From NCBI RefSeq assembly GCF_006265175.1, contig NZ_VDCQ01000029.1, positions 1-64,000 of the forward strand: a DNA stretch of 64,000 nucleotides. Reading direction: 5' to 3'. Each line of letters begins with the position of its first letter. Position 1 is the first letter of the stretch. Positions 34,228 through 42,933 of this stretch are shown in pieces. Below the pieces are notes generated by a model that was given only the letters and a program-made list of their open reading frames with translations, searched no databases and was not told the origin of the DNA. This stretch comes from Paenibacillus hemerocallicola (lineage in GTDB: Bacteria > Bacillota > Bacilli > Paenibacillales > NBRC-103111). A program made the translations under genes and the position numbers.

Positions 34228-35241
34228 TCACCGCATCATGCCAAGAAGCTTGGCATGATGCGTGGAGACGGCCGCCATCGTGTTGGCGGCGGGGTCCATA
34301 TACAGCTTGGCGCTGTTCAACGCCGTGGGACCTTCCATAAAGCCTCCGGCGATCAGCTTCAGCTTGCCGTCGTAATGGACGGCGTCGCCCGCCGCGAATA
34401 TGCCGGGAATAGACGTGACCATGCCCGCCCCTACCTGGATCCGGTCTTCCTCCAGCTCGATGCCCCACGTCGCCAAAGGGCCCGGATCGCCCCGGAAGCC
34501 GTGGTTGACGAGCAGCTCGTCCGCTTCGAGACGCACCGCGCTTCCGTTCTCCGCATGAACGACCGTCGCTCCTTCGACGATTCCGCCGTCTCCATGAATC
34601 GCCTTCAGCTCGTAGGGCGTCATGATCCGGGCCGGTCCGCCGTACATTCGCGCCACATTCGCTTCCAAGCCGATGAATAAATCGCGGCGATGGACGACCG
34701 TCACCTGCGCGGCGATCGAACCAAGCGCATTCGCCCAATCGACTGCCGAATTGCCGCCGCCGGATATGATTACGCGCTTCCCGCGAAACCGCTCCAGATC
34801 GCGGACGATATAGTGCACATGCATACCCTCGTAACACTCCGCATCGGCCAGTTCCAGCTTCTTGGGCACCGGCTCCCCTTTGCCTGTCGCTAAAATGATC
34901 GTACGGGAATAGTGTTGCTCCCCGCCCGAGGCGGTCAGCCGGAACGTACCGTCCTCCCGCTTGTCCACGGAGACAATGCGCTGCTCCATCACGATAGTCG
35001 GATGAAACGTGCTGGCTTGCACGATCAACTGTTCTACCAGGGCTCGCCCGGAAATGATCGGGATACCGCCTATATCCCAGATCATCTTGTCCGGATACAG
35101 CAGCACCCTGCCCCCGAGCCGGGACGATCCTTCGATAATTTTCGTGCGAAGCTCCCTCATCCCGCTGTACAAAGCCGTGAATAGCCCGGCCGGTCCGCCG
35201 CCTATTATCGTTACGTCATACAATGCTTCTTCTTCGCGCAT
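34228..35241 (-). CDS. Ferredoxin/flavodoxin-NADP reductase (thioredoxin-reductase-like type)
   Basis: 337 residues from ATG 35241 (GGAGG 6 nt upstream). FAD-binding motif VTIIGGGPAGLFTALYSGM near the N-terminus; NADPH motif VIISGGGNSAVDWANALG in the middle; C-terminal FAD contact GIFAAGDAVHYDGKLKLIAG. There is no CxxC, so it is not a thioredoxin reductase but of the YumC-type ferredoxin-NADP reductase group. It lies downstream of the Fur-controlled siderophore regulator, so it may supply electrons for iron release from siderophores; this is inference. Confidence 0.9.
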   Translation of the reverse strand: MREEEALYDVTIIGGGPAGLFTALYSGMRELRTKIIEGSSRLGGRVLLYPDKMIWDIGGIPIISGRALVEQLIVQASTFHPTIVMEQRIVSVDKREDGTFRLTASGGEQHYSRTIILATGKGEPVPKKLELADAECYEGMHVHYIVRDLERFRGKRVIISGGGNSAVDWANALGSIAAQVTVVHRRDLFIGLEANVARMYGGPARIMTPYELKAIHGDGGIVEGATVVHAENGSAVRLEADELLVNHGFRGDPGPLATWGIELEEDRIQVGAGMVTSIPGIFAAGDAVHYDGKLKLIAGGFMEGPTALNSAKLYMDPAANTMAAVSTHHAKLLGMMR

Positions 35242-35490
35242 GTTCGTCCTCCGCTCGGCCGATAATGTCGGTCGACTTCGATCATAAGCCGGAGGATGCC
35301 GTCATTCCATAGAGCGCGTGGCGGATTTCCATGCACTCGGCGACGCCGCGGTCAACCGCCTTCATGAGAACGCCTTCCCTCCCCGGATAGCCGCGTCCAA
35401 GCGAAAGACCGCTCCGCGAAGATCCGTACACCGCTCCCGACCGGCGATACGGCACTGCATAAAGGACGATCGTTTGCGAGCGGCCGGACA
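35242..35490. other. Spacer between the reductase and the AraC-siderophore regulator
   Basis: About 250 bp. A 27-codon frame at 35282-35365 has a possible ribosome site (GGGAGGGAAGG), but its product, which starts MKAVDRGVAECMEIRHAL, is not recognisable. I see no terminator or operator. Confidence 0.4.
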
Positions 35491-37137
35491 TCAGGTCGCG
35501 TTGCGTTCCAGCAGCAGGTTCGCCTGAATGTCCAATTGCATGTCGAGAGAGATCGGGTCGCCGGCCAAAAACTGCTCCAGATCGAGCTCGTATACCCGAT
35601 TCCCCCGTACGGCGGGCAATGCGCGCCATATCTCGCCGCGCCGGATCGCCTCGGCTCGCTCCCCGCCTCCGTTCGCTTCATAGACCAGCAGGAACAAATG
35701 ATCCCCCGCATACTGCGGCAGGTCCTCGACCGCTACCGATTTGTACTTGTGCTTGTCGATAATTTCCCGCCCTACCCGCGCAGGCGGCGACAGCCGCAGA
35801 GCGTTGTACAGATTGTAGCCGCCCCTCCCCCATTGATTGCCGAAGACGAATATATGATGGGCCCAAATTTCCACCACCGCCACCGTCTCATGCCTGCCGA
35901 TCACGCCGGACAACCGTTTGCGCCAAAGCTCGGCCTTCTCTTCGAACCGGCTGATCCACGACTCCGCCTCGCGCTGCCGGCCGACGAGTCCGCCCAACGC
36001 GCGCAACTGGTCGAATGCGGTACGCGTGCCATATGGATGCATGGCGGTAGGCGCGATCGGCGAGAAGCGCTCGTATTCGCGCTCGTTGCCGGCTATGATC
36101 AGATCCGGCGCCAGCTCCAGCACCTGGTTCTGACTGATCGGATGTGCGACATCCGTTATGCCGGGTACCAGGTCCCGCAGGAAATATTGCTGCAGCAAAT
36201 GCGTCTTGGCGCCGACCGGCTTGATGCCGAGAGCGAGCAGATGGCCGAGACACTCCGAGGCGAATATGCGCAGGTTGCTTCGCCGCTCCCGGGCGTATTC
36301 GCTGGGAGAAAGTCCGACCAACTGCTTGAACCGCCGGCTGAAATAAAATTCGTCCTTGTAGCCGATCGCCAGCGCCACATCTTGCAGACGGCAGTCTGTC
36401 AGCAGCAACTGCTTGGCGCGGTTGATCCGCAGATCGCTCAAATAGTCGGTCGCATTGCGCCCGGTAATTTTTTTGAACCAGTATGTGAATTGACGTTTGC
36501 TGACATTGGCCTCCCGCGCGAGCTTCTCCACGTCCAGCTCTTCCTGGTACGAGCGCTGCATACGGGAGATGATCCGCTCGACCGCCCGACGGACGTCCGG
36601 ACCGTCCCCCGCCTCATGCATATGCTCGACCACGAGCAGCATCATCTCCTGGAAGCGCGCCTGATTCCGTATGCGTTGACGCATGTCGCCGCCGTTCCGC
36701 CCGGCATGCAGCGCTTGGGCGCAATCCAGAAGCCGGACGAACGGAACGGACTCCAACTCGCCGGAGAAAGAAGCGATGTCCGCCGTGTCGGGGGTCGCGG
36801 CAATGCTCGCCGAGTCGGCGGATAGCGACTCTGCCGCGCTTGCCGCCCCCGTCTCCCGAATGGAGTAGACGAACAAATAACCACGGAGCGACGCGGAGGC
36901 GGCGCCGATCTCGAGCTCGAGCAGCGACCCGGGCGCCAATCCGTAGCTGCGCCCTTTCGTCAACCGGCTGCGTACTCCGTCGATCCCGATGCGGCCTTCC
37001 CCCTCCGTCACGACGAGCAGCATGTGGGAGTCGATCGCCTGTCTGAACGGTCGTCGATACTCGTCCCCGCCAAGGTCTGCAATGCCGATCAGCTCGAATA
37101 CGACGGAACGAAACGGAACTACCGTCGATTGAAGCAT
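35491..37137 (-). CDS. AraC regulator fused to a siderophore-binding-protein domain (Btr-like)
   Basis: 548 residues, ATG 37137 after AAGGGG. An N-terminal cupin-like part (about 1-130) precedes an AraC double HTH at about 190-290 (LDVEKLAREANVSKRQFTYW; LQDVALAIGYKDEFYFSRRF). The C-terminal ~260 residues are a Fe-siderophore periplasmic-binding fold without signal peptide (ECLGHLLALGIKPVGAKTHL; QWGRGGYNLYNALRLSPP). This is the architecture of B. subtilis Btr, which senses siderophore in the cytoplasm and activates uptake genes. The sensor domain is clearly similar to the neighbouring lipoprotein (37568-38572). A Fur box lies upstream. Confidence 0.94.
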   Translation of the reverse strand: MLQSTVVPFRSVVFELIGIADLGGDEYRRPFRQAIDSHMLLVVTEGEGRIGIDGVRSRLTKGRSYGLAPGSLLELEIGAASASLRGYLFVYSIRETGAASAAESLSADSASIAATPDTADIASFSGELESVPFVRLLDCAQALHAGRNGGDMRQRIRNQARFQEMMLLVVEHMHEAGDGPDVRRAVERIISRMQRSYQEELDVEKLAREANVSKRQFTYWFKKITGRNATDYLSDLRINRAKQLLLTDCRLQDVALAIGYKDEFYFSRRFKQLVGLSPSEYARERRSNLRIFASECLGHLLALGIKPVGAKTHLLQQYFLRDLVPGITDVAHPISQNQVLELAPDLIIAGNEREYERFSPIAPTAMHPYGTRTAFDQLRALGGLVGRQREAESWISRFEEKAELWRKRLSGVIGRHETVAVVEIWAHHIFVFGNQWGRGGYNLYNALRLSPPARVGREIIDKHKYKSVAVEDLPQYAGDHLFLLVYEANGGGERAEAIRRGEIWRALPAVRGNRVYELDLEQFLAGDPISLDMQLDIQANLLLERNAT

Positions 37138-37166
37138 CCTATCCCCTTCTCCCGAACGCGCGTTAA

Positions 37167-37187
37167 TTGATAACCATTCTCAATATA
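37167..37187 (-). promoter_or_regulatory. Fur box upstream of the Btr-like gene
   Basis: TTGATAACCATTCTCAATATA resembles the GATAAT-type Fur inverted repeat and matches the 38597 box at most positions (GATAAC.ATTCTCA). It is 30 bp upstream of the gene, so iron-replete Fur would repress it. Confidence 0.75.
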
Positions 37188-37451
37188 TTATAAAACGACG
37201 CGTCCGATTCGGCAACAAGCAGACTGGACGGGACACAGCATGAAGCGTCGGCAGACTTCCGCTCCGTGTCGCCCTTCCGCCGAGGCCGCGGGATGCAGCT
37301 AATGCTCCATCCGGATCGGAAAGCCTTGCAAATGTTTCTCCTCGCGGTTTGAGTACCGGAGAAGCGCCGGTTGCGCATTTCGCCTTGATCGATCGGTCAA
37401 GGCGAGCTTGTCGCACACGAAAGGACGCACATCGGGCGCTGCCCGACTACG

Positions 37452-37491
37452 CCCTTTCTTAACGCTGCGAAACGTTAACTTCATTAACGCC
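37452..37491 (+). repeat. TTAACG-rich dispersed repeat (copy 2; copy 1 at 21459-21498)
   Basis: The sequence CGCCCTTTCTTAACGCTGCG, followed by GTTAACTT and TTAACG, aligns with CGCCCTTCTCTTTAACGC...GTTAAACTTTCTTTAACG at 21453-21498. Both lie in non-coding gaps. The rest of the 37188-37567 gap shows no gene. Confidence 0.5.
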
Positions 37492-37567
37492 GTTCATTCG
37501 ATTCAGGAAGATCATTGCCTTGCAGCCGCAGACAGGCAGTTCCAACTCAAAACTAAACGCGGGTCGA

Positions 37568-38572
37568 CTATTTGAACGAGAGCAACGACTTCACTTGCAG
37601 GTCCATTTGCTTCTCGATCGAGATCGGGTCGCCGTCGAACATGACGGCTATGTCGAGCGGGATGACACGGTTGTTTTTGACGGCCGGGAGGTTGCGCCAG
37701 ATGGCGCTTTTCTTGATCTCCTCCGCGCGCTCGCTGCCCCCGTTCGCCCCGTATACGGTCAGGAAAATGTAGTCTCCGGCATATTCCGGCAGCAGCTCCA
37801 TGGAAATCTCCGCATACTTCTCCTTGTCTATCACTTCGTTTATTACCCGAAGCGGGGGCTTCAGCTGCAACGAGTTGTACAGACTGTACCCGCCGCGTCC
37901 CCAATTGTTGCCGTATACGTAGATCGTCTTCGCCCACACCTCGACGATGGATACCGTCTCGCCAGGCTTGATAATGCCGTTCAGCTGCTGCCTGTACTGC
38001 TTCGCCTTCTCCTCGTAAGCGGCGATCCATCGGTCCGCCTCCGTCCGCTTGCCCACCGCGTCGCCGAGTATGCGCAGCTGCTCCATCGCGTTCGTCTGGC
38101 CGTACGGGAATACGATCGTAGGGGCAATCTTCGACATATCCTCGTACCCTTTCTCGTTCTGCGACACGATCAGGTCCGGCTTCAGGTCGAGCACCTTCTC
38201 CACATTCATAAACGGAGCCCCCGCATCCGCGATGCCGGCCAAGCGATCCTTCAAATGATACGATTCCAGCAAGGCGGTACGGACGCCGACCGGCTTGATG
38301 CCGAGCGCCATCAGATGGCCCATGTATTGATCGGCGACGACCCGCTGCGGCGAGGCAGGCACGTTTGTTTCGCCCATTTTATGCTTGACCGTTCTGACTG
38401 TCGGTACGCTGCCGGCGGTCGCTTGTTGTTCGGACTCCGCTTGCTTGGCGGAAGCGGCGCTCTGCTTCTCCGGCGATATGCCGTCCCCCGTCCGATTGCC
38501 GCCGCAAGCGACAAGCATGGCGGCCATGATCAGGGCCGCGCAGCCGGACAGCCCTCTTTTTCGATTGAACAT
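37568..38572 (-). CDS. Iron-siderophore-binding lipoprotein
   Basis: 334 residues, ATG 38572 after GGAGGG. Signal with lipobox MLVACGG. Family features of FeuA/FhuD-like binding proteins: RVVADQYMGHLMALGIKPVG, VLDLKPDLIVSQNEKGYEDM, NWGRGGYSLYNSLQLKPP and VKNNRVIPLDIAVMFDGDP. It captures ferric siderophore outside the membrane and hands it to an ABC permease, which is not in this window. A strong Fur box (38597-38617) lies just upstream. It is a partner of the Btr-like regulator downstream. Confidence 0.94.
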   Translation of the reverse strand: MFNRKRGLSGCAALIMAAMLVACGGNRTGDGISPEKQSAASAKQAESEQQATAGSVPTVRTVKHKMGETNVPASPQRVVADQYMGHLMALGIKPVGVRTALLESYHLKDRLAGIADAGAPFMNVEKVLDLKPDLIVSQNEKGYEDMSKIAPTIVFPYGQTNAMEQLRILGDAVGKRTEADRWIAAYEEKAKQYRQQLNGIIKPGETVSIVEVWAKTIYVYGNNWGRGGYSLYNSLQLKPPLRVINEVIDKEKYAEISMELLPEYAGDYIFLTVYGANGGSERAEEIKKSAIWRNLPAVKNNRVIPLDIAVMFDGDPISIEKQMDLQVKSLLSFK

Positions 38573-38596
38573 CCTTTTTCCCTCCGTTTTTTATAA

Positions 38597-38617
38597 TGAT
38601 AACAATTCTCATTATCA
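38597..38617 (-). promoter_or_regulatory. Fur box upstream of the siderophore-binding lipoprotein gene
   Basis: TGATAAC-AATTCT-CATTATCA is close to the consensus inverted repeat TGATAATnATTATCA. It lies 25 bp upstream of the start codon, overlapping the promoter region. Confidence 0.88.
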
Positions 38618-38744
38618 TTATAGTAGAGGATGTCCGACAACCGGCGCCATGGAGAGCAGAGCGGTTTTCTTTGTACTGTGGGACATTGGGCTGCATTGAG
38701 GTCAGCGAAGGCGACGAAGCGGCCGATGGCGTGTTGAATCTGGA

Positions 38745-38849
38745 AGCGATGCCTTTGCGAATAGAACGGAGCTGCATGCCGGTATTCGGATTTTTCTTGA
38801 TCAGAAACGAAAAGCCCGGGTTGGTCGAGCTGACTTGCACAATAGCCAT
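38745..38849 (-). pseudogene. N-terminal fragment, possibly of a Hen1-type protein
   Basis: ATG 38849 lies 8 nt after AAGGAGG and 28 bp after the nucleotidyltransferase stop. The reading MAIVQVSSTNPGFSFLIKKN, then PNTGMQLRSIRKGIA, resembles the start of proteins related to the Hen1 N-terminal region (FLIxKNPxxG). After that the frame runs into low-complexity sequence and across the Fur box of the next gene, so the original protein is cut off. The identity is tentative. Confidence 0.45.
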
Positions 38850-38877
38850 GTTCATCTCCTCCTTGTCTACTTTGCCA

Positions 38878-39687
38878 TCATGTACATGCGGAATGTGACG
38901 GCGGCTGCAGCCACACTTCCCGCAAAGCGTCCCGGAACAGCGCGTCAAGCTCTGCGTCATTGCCGCCCTCGGCGGCCTTTAGGCAGACGGCCGTCCGTTC
39001 GTAATATTCGATTCGCTCCCGAAGGTATTCGTGGATCGGATTCAGTCTCGGCTCTAGATCCAGCTCGTCTCCGGCTTTTTTGCGCTCGAGCAGCTTCTCG
39101 ACGACGTTGCGCAGTTCGCTGTCTTCGGGGACGAGCGCCTCTACCAGACGCGCGAATTCCATCGGCGGCATGCTGTCGTGCTTCTCGATCCAGCCGCAGG
39201 CGAGAATCGGGCGCAGCACGTAGAAATACTTTTTGATGCGGACCTGTTCCCCTTGCAAATATTCGCGGAAATTTCCTTTGGCCATATTCAGGTAATGGTA
39301 CATGCACGATTTCGGGGAAAAAGTTAACGGCGATAAGCTTCGGATTCGCTCGGCCACGGAATAGCGCTCGTAATACGGTATCGGCGAATGAAGCCACTCC
39401 AGCAGCGGCGGGTTCGACTTGCGGAACAAGTTCAGCGCCTTCTTCAAATCCCAGCCGCTTATATCCAGCTTATCGTCGATCGGCCGTTCGATGACATCTC
39501 TTTTCTCGAAAATGGATACATACCAATCGACAGGCCGGACATAGACGAACCGTACGTCGTAGTCGCTATCCCGGGAAGGGAACCCCCAAGCCCGGCTGCC
39601 CGATTCGCACGCGTATACGATGCGTACGCCCTCCTCTTGCTCGATGCGCCGCAGCTCCTGCTTGATGATGCGGGTATACTCGGTCAT
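38878..39687 (-). CDS. Predicted nucleotidyltransferase (YcgL/COG3541-like)
   Basis: 269 residues from ATG 39687, with GGAGGAGGGG just upstream; the longer frame from 39729 lacks a site. Nucleotidyltransferase motif YACESGSRAWGFPSRDSDYD (GSxxxG...DxD), followed by VRFVYVRP; then KLDISGWDLKKALNLFRKSN and MYHYLNMAKGNFREYL. Members of this family are of unknown substrate; some neighbour RNA-repair genes. The fragment that follows might once have been such a partner. Confidence 0.9.
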   Translation of the reverse strand: MTEYTRIIKQELRRIEQEEGVRIVYACESGSRAWGFPSRDSDYDVRFVYVRPVDWYVSIFEKRDVIERPIDDKLDISGWDLKKALNLFRKSNPPLLEWLHSPIPYYERYSVAERIRSLSPLTFSPKSCMYHYLNMAKGNFREYLQGEQVRIKKYFYVLRPILACGWIEKHDSMPPMEFARLVEALVPEDSELRNVVEKLLERKKAGDELDLEPRLNPIHEYLRERIEYYERTAVCLKAAEGGNDAELDALFRDALREVWLQPPSHSACT

Positions 39688-39717
39688 GCCAATCCCCTCC
39701 TCCGTTCGGATGCAAAC

Positions 39718-39748
39718 AAAAAAAGCCATGGACTCAAGCGTCCATGGC
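39718..39748 (-). terminator. Terminator for a minus-strand transcript ending at 39.7 kb
   Basis: GCCATGGAC and GTCCATGGC form a perfect 9-bp stem with a 6-nt loop, followed by a T7 run on the minus strand. It lies 42 bp after the 44-codon frame at 39791-39925 and just before the nucleotidyltransferase ribosome site, so it insulates that gene from upstream transcription. Confidence 0.9.
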
Positions 39749-39790
39749 CGGTTAATCGGGCAAAAGATTCACTGCGCTAACAATACGGAG

Positions 39791-39925
39791 CTAGCGCGAA
39801 GCTTCACCTGAATACAGACCGGCGGGTCCGATGAGATGTGTAGTCGCCATATGCGGTTTAAACGAAAAGAGCTGTATCTCTTGAGCTTGAATAAGATTGA
39901 ATGATGATGGACATGGACGATGCAT
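39791..39925 (-). CDS. Possible 44-residue peptide
   Basis: ATG 39925 follows GGGAGG by 11 nt, and a strong terminator lies 42 bp after the stop. The peptide has segments MHRPCPSSFNLIQAQEIQLF and HLIGPAGLYSGEASR. It has no membrane segment or known motif. The presence of a ribosome site and a terminator suggests an expressed unit, either a peptide or a small RNA. I cannot name it. Confidence 0.45.
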   Translation of the reverse strand: MHRPCPSSFNLIQAQEIQLFSFKPHMATTHLIGPAGLYSGEASR

Positions 39926-40538
39926 GCTCGATCGGACCTCCCTTCGGAAACGAATAGTGAAATCATATGCGGCAACCCAGTTTCTGTCAATAGCAAATTT
40001 TGTTGCCGATGTCTTGATTATGCTCCGGTTCCGCCTTGATGAACAGGGTGAAAATATTACGACTCGACGCGAGCGGACGGTTCTCTTGGAGTATCTCAAG
40101 TCGGATCGACGTTCCGGTGGCAGGCGAATTCGTTTCCCCGGAAGGAGCTTGCGCCTTATCGGTCCCCTCTTGCGTCGTCAGGCATCAGAGGTCCTTTTTG
40201 CGGATGTCCCGCTTCCTCTATTGCCGGATGTAGGGAACAATAAGTTCCGCTATGGTCTCGTGAAGGGGGGGCGCGGAGGGGCAAACGGAAGTTTCAGTTC
40301 CTCTATTCGCGGAAATGCTGCGGTAAAAGGACCTTTTGTCGCCAATAGAGGAACTGATCGTTCCTTAAAGCGGCAGCGGAAGCCCCCACCGAAGAAATAG
40401 CGGAACTGCTCGTTCCGTTCCGTTCCGCTCCGCTCCGCTCTCCGCCAGTGCTCCTGTTCTCTCCGACAAAAGTAAAAACGGCCCGCGGCAAGGAGACTCC
40501 CTTGCAACGAACCGCTTATTACCGTGTATCGCCGTCAT
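39926..40538. other. Non-coding region with AATAGAGGAAC-type palindromes
   Basis: About 610 bp with no gene. Between about 40185 and 40420 several units of the same palindromic family occur (TTCCTCTATT, AACAATAAGTTCCGCTATG, AATAGAGGAACTGATCGTTC, AATAGCGGAACTGCTCGTTC). They are interspersed with GC-rich spacers that do not match copies 1 and 2 well. This is probably a diverged third island of the repeat. A purine/pyrimidine tract of CCGTTCCGCTCCGCTC follows at 40414-40440. Confidence 0.65.
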
Positions 40539-42305
40539 TCAGTAGGGCAGCACGATTTCCTGTCCCGGATAAATCCGGTTCGGGTTCGGGATCGAATTCA
40601 ACCGATGCAGCGTTTGCCAGGTCGTCCCGATCAGCTTGGCGATTCTAGATAACGAATCGCCCGGCTGCACGATATATACTTTACCTTGAGAGACTGCACC
40701 GGGGGAAGTCGTCGGTACGGAAGACTGCGCCGCTGCAGCAGAAGAAGCCGAAGCCTCCGCACTCGCATTCGCAGCCGCCGCTTTCACCCGAATGCGGCCT
40801 TCAACCTTCGGCTGCACATCCCCTATGCTGCGGATGTAGGCAATGAGCGACTCCTCGAGGGAGGAGAAGTCGTTCGCGATCGGATAGTTTTTGAACATCG
40901 TATAGTTGTCGCCTCCGGCCGCCATGAAATCGTTGGTGGCGAGCGCGTACTCTTGCTCCGGATCAAGCGGCTGGCCCTTCACTTGAATCGAAGTGATGCG
41001 GGCGTTCTTCGGCAAGGACGGATCGAATTCGAACGCGACGCCCCCGACCTGCGGGAAGCCGCCGAGCGAATCCGGATAAGCCGACACGCCGAGCTCGAGC
41101 GCGGCGCGGATGTCCGAGCCCTTTACCTTCTTCGTCTGGATGTAATTGCCGAACGGAAGCACCGTGATAACCTGCCCCTTCGTGATCTGTCCCGCTTCTA
41201 TGGAAGCCCGGATGCCCCCGCCGTTCGTAATCGCGACGTCGGCGCCGGTCTCGCTCAGCATCGCGTCCGCGATCAGGTTGCCCAGATTGGACTCGCCCAC
41301 TCGCACGACTTCGCGGTCGCCGACCAGCTTCACTCCGACTGATCCGACTACCTCCTGCAGCACGCTCTCCTGCTCCTTCTTCACCTTGCCGACGATATCC
41401 AGCACCGTCCGGTCCGGGGCGATCTTCTGCTCGTCGAACTGCCGCTTGGAGATGAGGCTCGCCGACTTGCCAGTCAGCTTGCCGTTCTCGAACGCCAGGT
41501 CGACGCGGCCGACGTTTTTCAAATACTCGCCCGTCTGCGCGATCAGCACGCCGCCCTCCAGCGTCCCCTTCTCCATGACCGTGTGGCTGTGGCCGTCCAG
41601 AATAACGTCGATCTCCGGTACGGCTTTCGCCAGCTTGATGCTCGTGTCGACGCTCGAGCCGTCGACGCCGATGTGGGCAATCGCGATGACGGCGTCCACT
41701 TTTCCCTTCAGCTCGGCGACGATCGTTTTCGCCTCCTCGGCCGGGTCGGCGAACGTGATGCCCTCGACATTGTTCGGATGCGTCTTGTAGGCGGTCTCCG
41801 GCGTCGTCAAGCCGAAGATGCCCAGCTTGATGCCGTCCACTTCCTTAATGACATAAGGCTTCAGCAGCCGATTGCCGTCCGCTTGCTTGACATTGGCGCT
41901 CACTACGGGAAATTGGGTCAGCTTGCTCAGCTCGACCAGACGCGCGTACCCGTAGTTGAAGTCGTGATTGCCCGGCACCATCGCGTCGTAGCCGGCGGCA
42001 TTCATAATATCCACGATACTTTTGCCTTTGACCAGATTCGCGATCGTCTGGCCGTGGAACGTATCGCCGATATCCAGCAGCAGCGTATTCGGATGGTCCT
42101 TTTTGTAAGCTTTGACCATAGTGGCCATCTCCGCATAGCCGATATTTTCTTGGCTGGATTCTACCCTGGAGTGAATGTCATTCGTGTGGAAAATCGTAAT
42201 CATCCGCGCCCCGGTCTCGGCCGCGGCGGCCCCCTGGGCTACGGACAGCATGAGCAGCAGCGCGAGTGCAAGCAGCCCCAAGCTCCATTTGCCGGTTCGT
42301 CTCAT
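40539..42305 (-). CDS. Secreted 5'-nucleotidase/metallophosphatase with C-terminal LysM
   Basis: 588 residues from ATG 42305 (GGAGGAG 7 nt upstream). A signal peptide (LLALALLLMLSVAQGAAAAE) precedes the metallophosphatase domain: ITIFHTNDIHSR, LLLDIGDTFHG, VPGNHDFNYG, VIAIAHIGVD and DVILDGHSHT. The C-terminal nucleotidase domain holds DVAITNGGGIRASI and GQVITVLPFGNYIQTKKV. A Ser/Ala linker leads to a LysM repeat (YIVQPGDSLSRIAKLIGTTW, then IYPGQEIVLPY). It would hydrolyse extracellular nucleotides at the cell wall, to which LysM binds. It is complete. Confidence 0.95.
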   Translation of the reverse strand: MRRTGKWSLGLLALALLLMLSVAQGAAAAETGARMITIFHTNDIHSRVESSQENIGYAEMATMVKAYKKDHPNTLLLDIGDTFHGQTIANLVKGKSIVDIMNAAGYDAMVPGNHDFNYGYARLVELSKLTQFPVVSANVKQADGNRLLKPYVIKEVDGIKLGIFGLTTPETAYKTHPNNVEGITFADPAEEAKTIVAELKGKVDAVIAIAHIGVDGSSVDTSIKLAKAVPEIDVILDGHSHTVMEKGTLEGGVLIAQTGEYLKNVGRVDLAFENGKLTGKSASLISKRQFDEQKIAPDRTVLDIVGKVKKEQESVLQEVVGSVGVKLVGDREVVRVGESNLGNLIADAMLSETGADVAITNGGGIRASIEAGQITKGQVITVLPFGNYIQTKKVKGSDIRAALELGVSAYPDSLGGFPQVGGVAFEFDPSLPKNARITSIQVKGQPLDPEQEYALATNDFMAAGGDNYTMFKNYPIANDFSSLEESLIAYIRSIGDVQPKVEGRIRVKAAAANASAEASASSAAAAQSSVPTTSPGAVSQGKVYIVQPGDSLSRIAKLIGTTWQTLHRLNSIPNPNRIYPGQEIVLPY

Positions 42306-42453
42306 ATCGGTTCTCCTCCTCGAATCAGTCGGAACTGAGTATCCCAATCAGTATACGACCCGATTGTTCGGGGAATTTTTTCCCGACGTAAAGATTATGT
42401 AAAGCCCTTTATCACCCCGAGTTGCACACCGCTTCGCTTACCCGCCCGACGCG

Positions 42454-42492
42454 AAAAAAGGCGCCGAGAAGGCTACACCCCCCTCAGCGCCT
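42454..42492 (-). terminator. Terminator after the 80-residue gene
   Basis: On the minus strand AGGCGCTGAG pairs with CTCGGCGCCT, followed by TTTTTTCGC. It lies about 30 bp after the stop of the gene at 42522-42764 and before the nucleotidase promoter. Confidence 0.85.
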
Positions 42493-42521
42493 ATAGGCTT
42501 ATGATTCCGTTCCCGCTCGCA

Positions 42522-42764
42522 TCATTCGTTGCCGAAGTCGATGCTCATCATATCGCTTAACTCGATGATGTCGAAGCCGTCGTCGTGACTTAGCTTAATC
42601 GCTCCCGCTTCCCGGTCGACTCTCGTCACGATCCCTCTGATCTCCCGATCCCGCTGGTCCAAATAACATCTGAACGTAACGAAGGTCCGCTCCCGCATCA
42701 GCTCCTCGAGCCGCATCAGTATCGATTCCTTCTCCCGGTGTAGCTCGTCGTTAATAACAATCAA
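42522..42764 (-). CDS. YolD-like small protein
   Basis: 80 residues from TTG 42764 (GGAGG 5 nt upstream). A short helical start (REKESILMRLEELMRERTFV) is followed by a beta-rich SH3/Sm-like half (RGIVTRVDREAGAIKLSHDD, then IIELSDMMSIDF). This matches the layout of YolD-like domain proteins of Bacillales, which are often linked to DNA polymerase Y genes, although none is next to it here. The assignment is by pattern only. Confidence 0.65.
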   Translation of the reverse strand: MIVINDELHREKESILMRLEELMRERTFVTFRCYLDQRDREIRGIVTRVDREAGAIKLSHDDGFDIIELSDMMSIDFGNE

Positions 42765-42933
42765 TGGCTCCTCCTACTTCCTTCTTATATTCCTTATTTG
42801 CCCACGCAGCTCCTTCCAACCATCATAGCAGACCGCACTGAACAAAATCTGAACAAACTCAGGCAAGTTTCCCACGTTATTCGTTCCGTGTTAAAATAAG
42901 GATAAGCACGGCTATGCGAAGGACGTGATCTGT

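Noticed and set aside
35282-35365. 27-codon frame with a possible ribosome site
   Set aside because: Too short, no conserved-looking sequence, no terminator; mentioned only as part of the spacer.
35536-36825. 429-codon plus-strand frame
   Set aside because: Antisense to the Btr-like regulator; product is Arg/Gln/Leu-rich without motifs.
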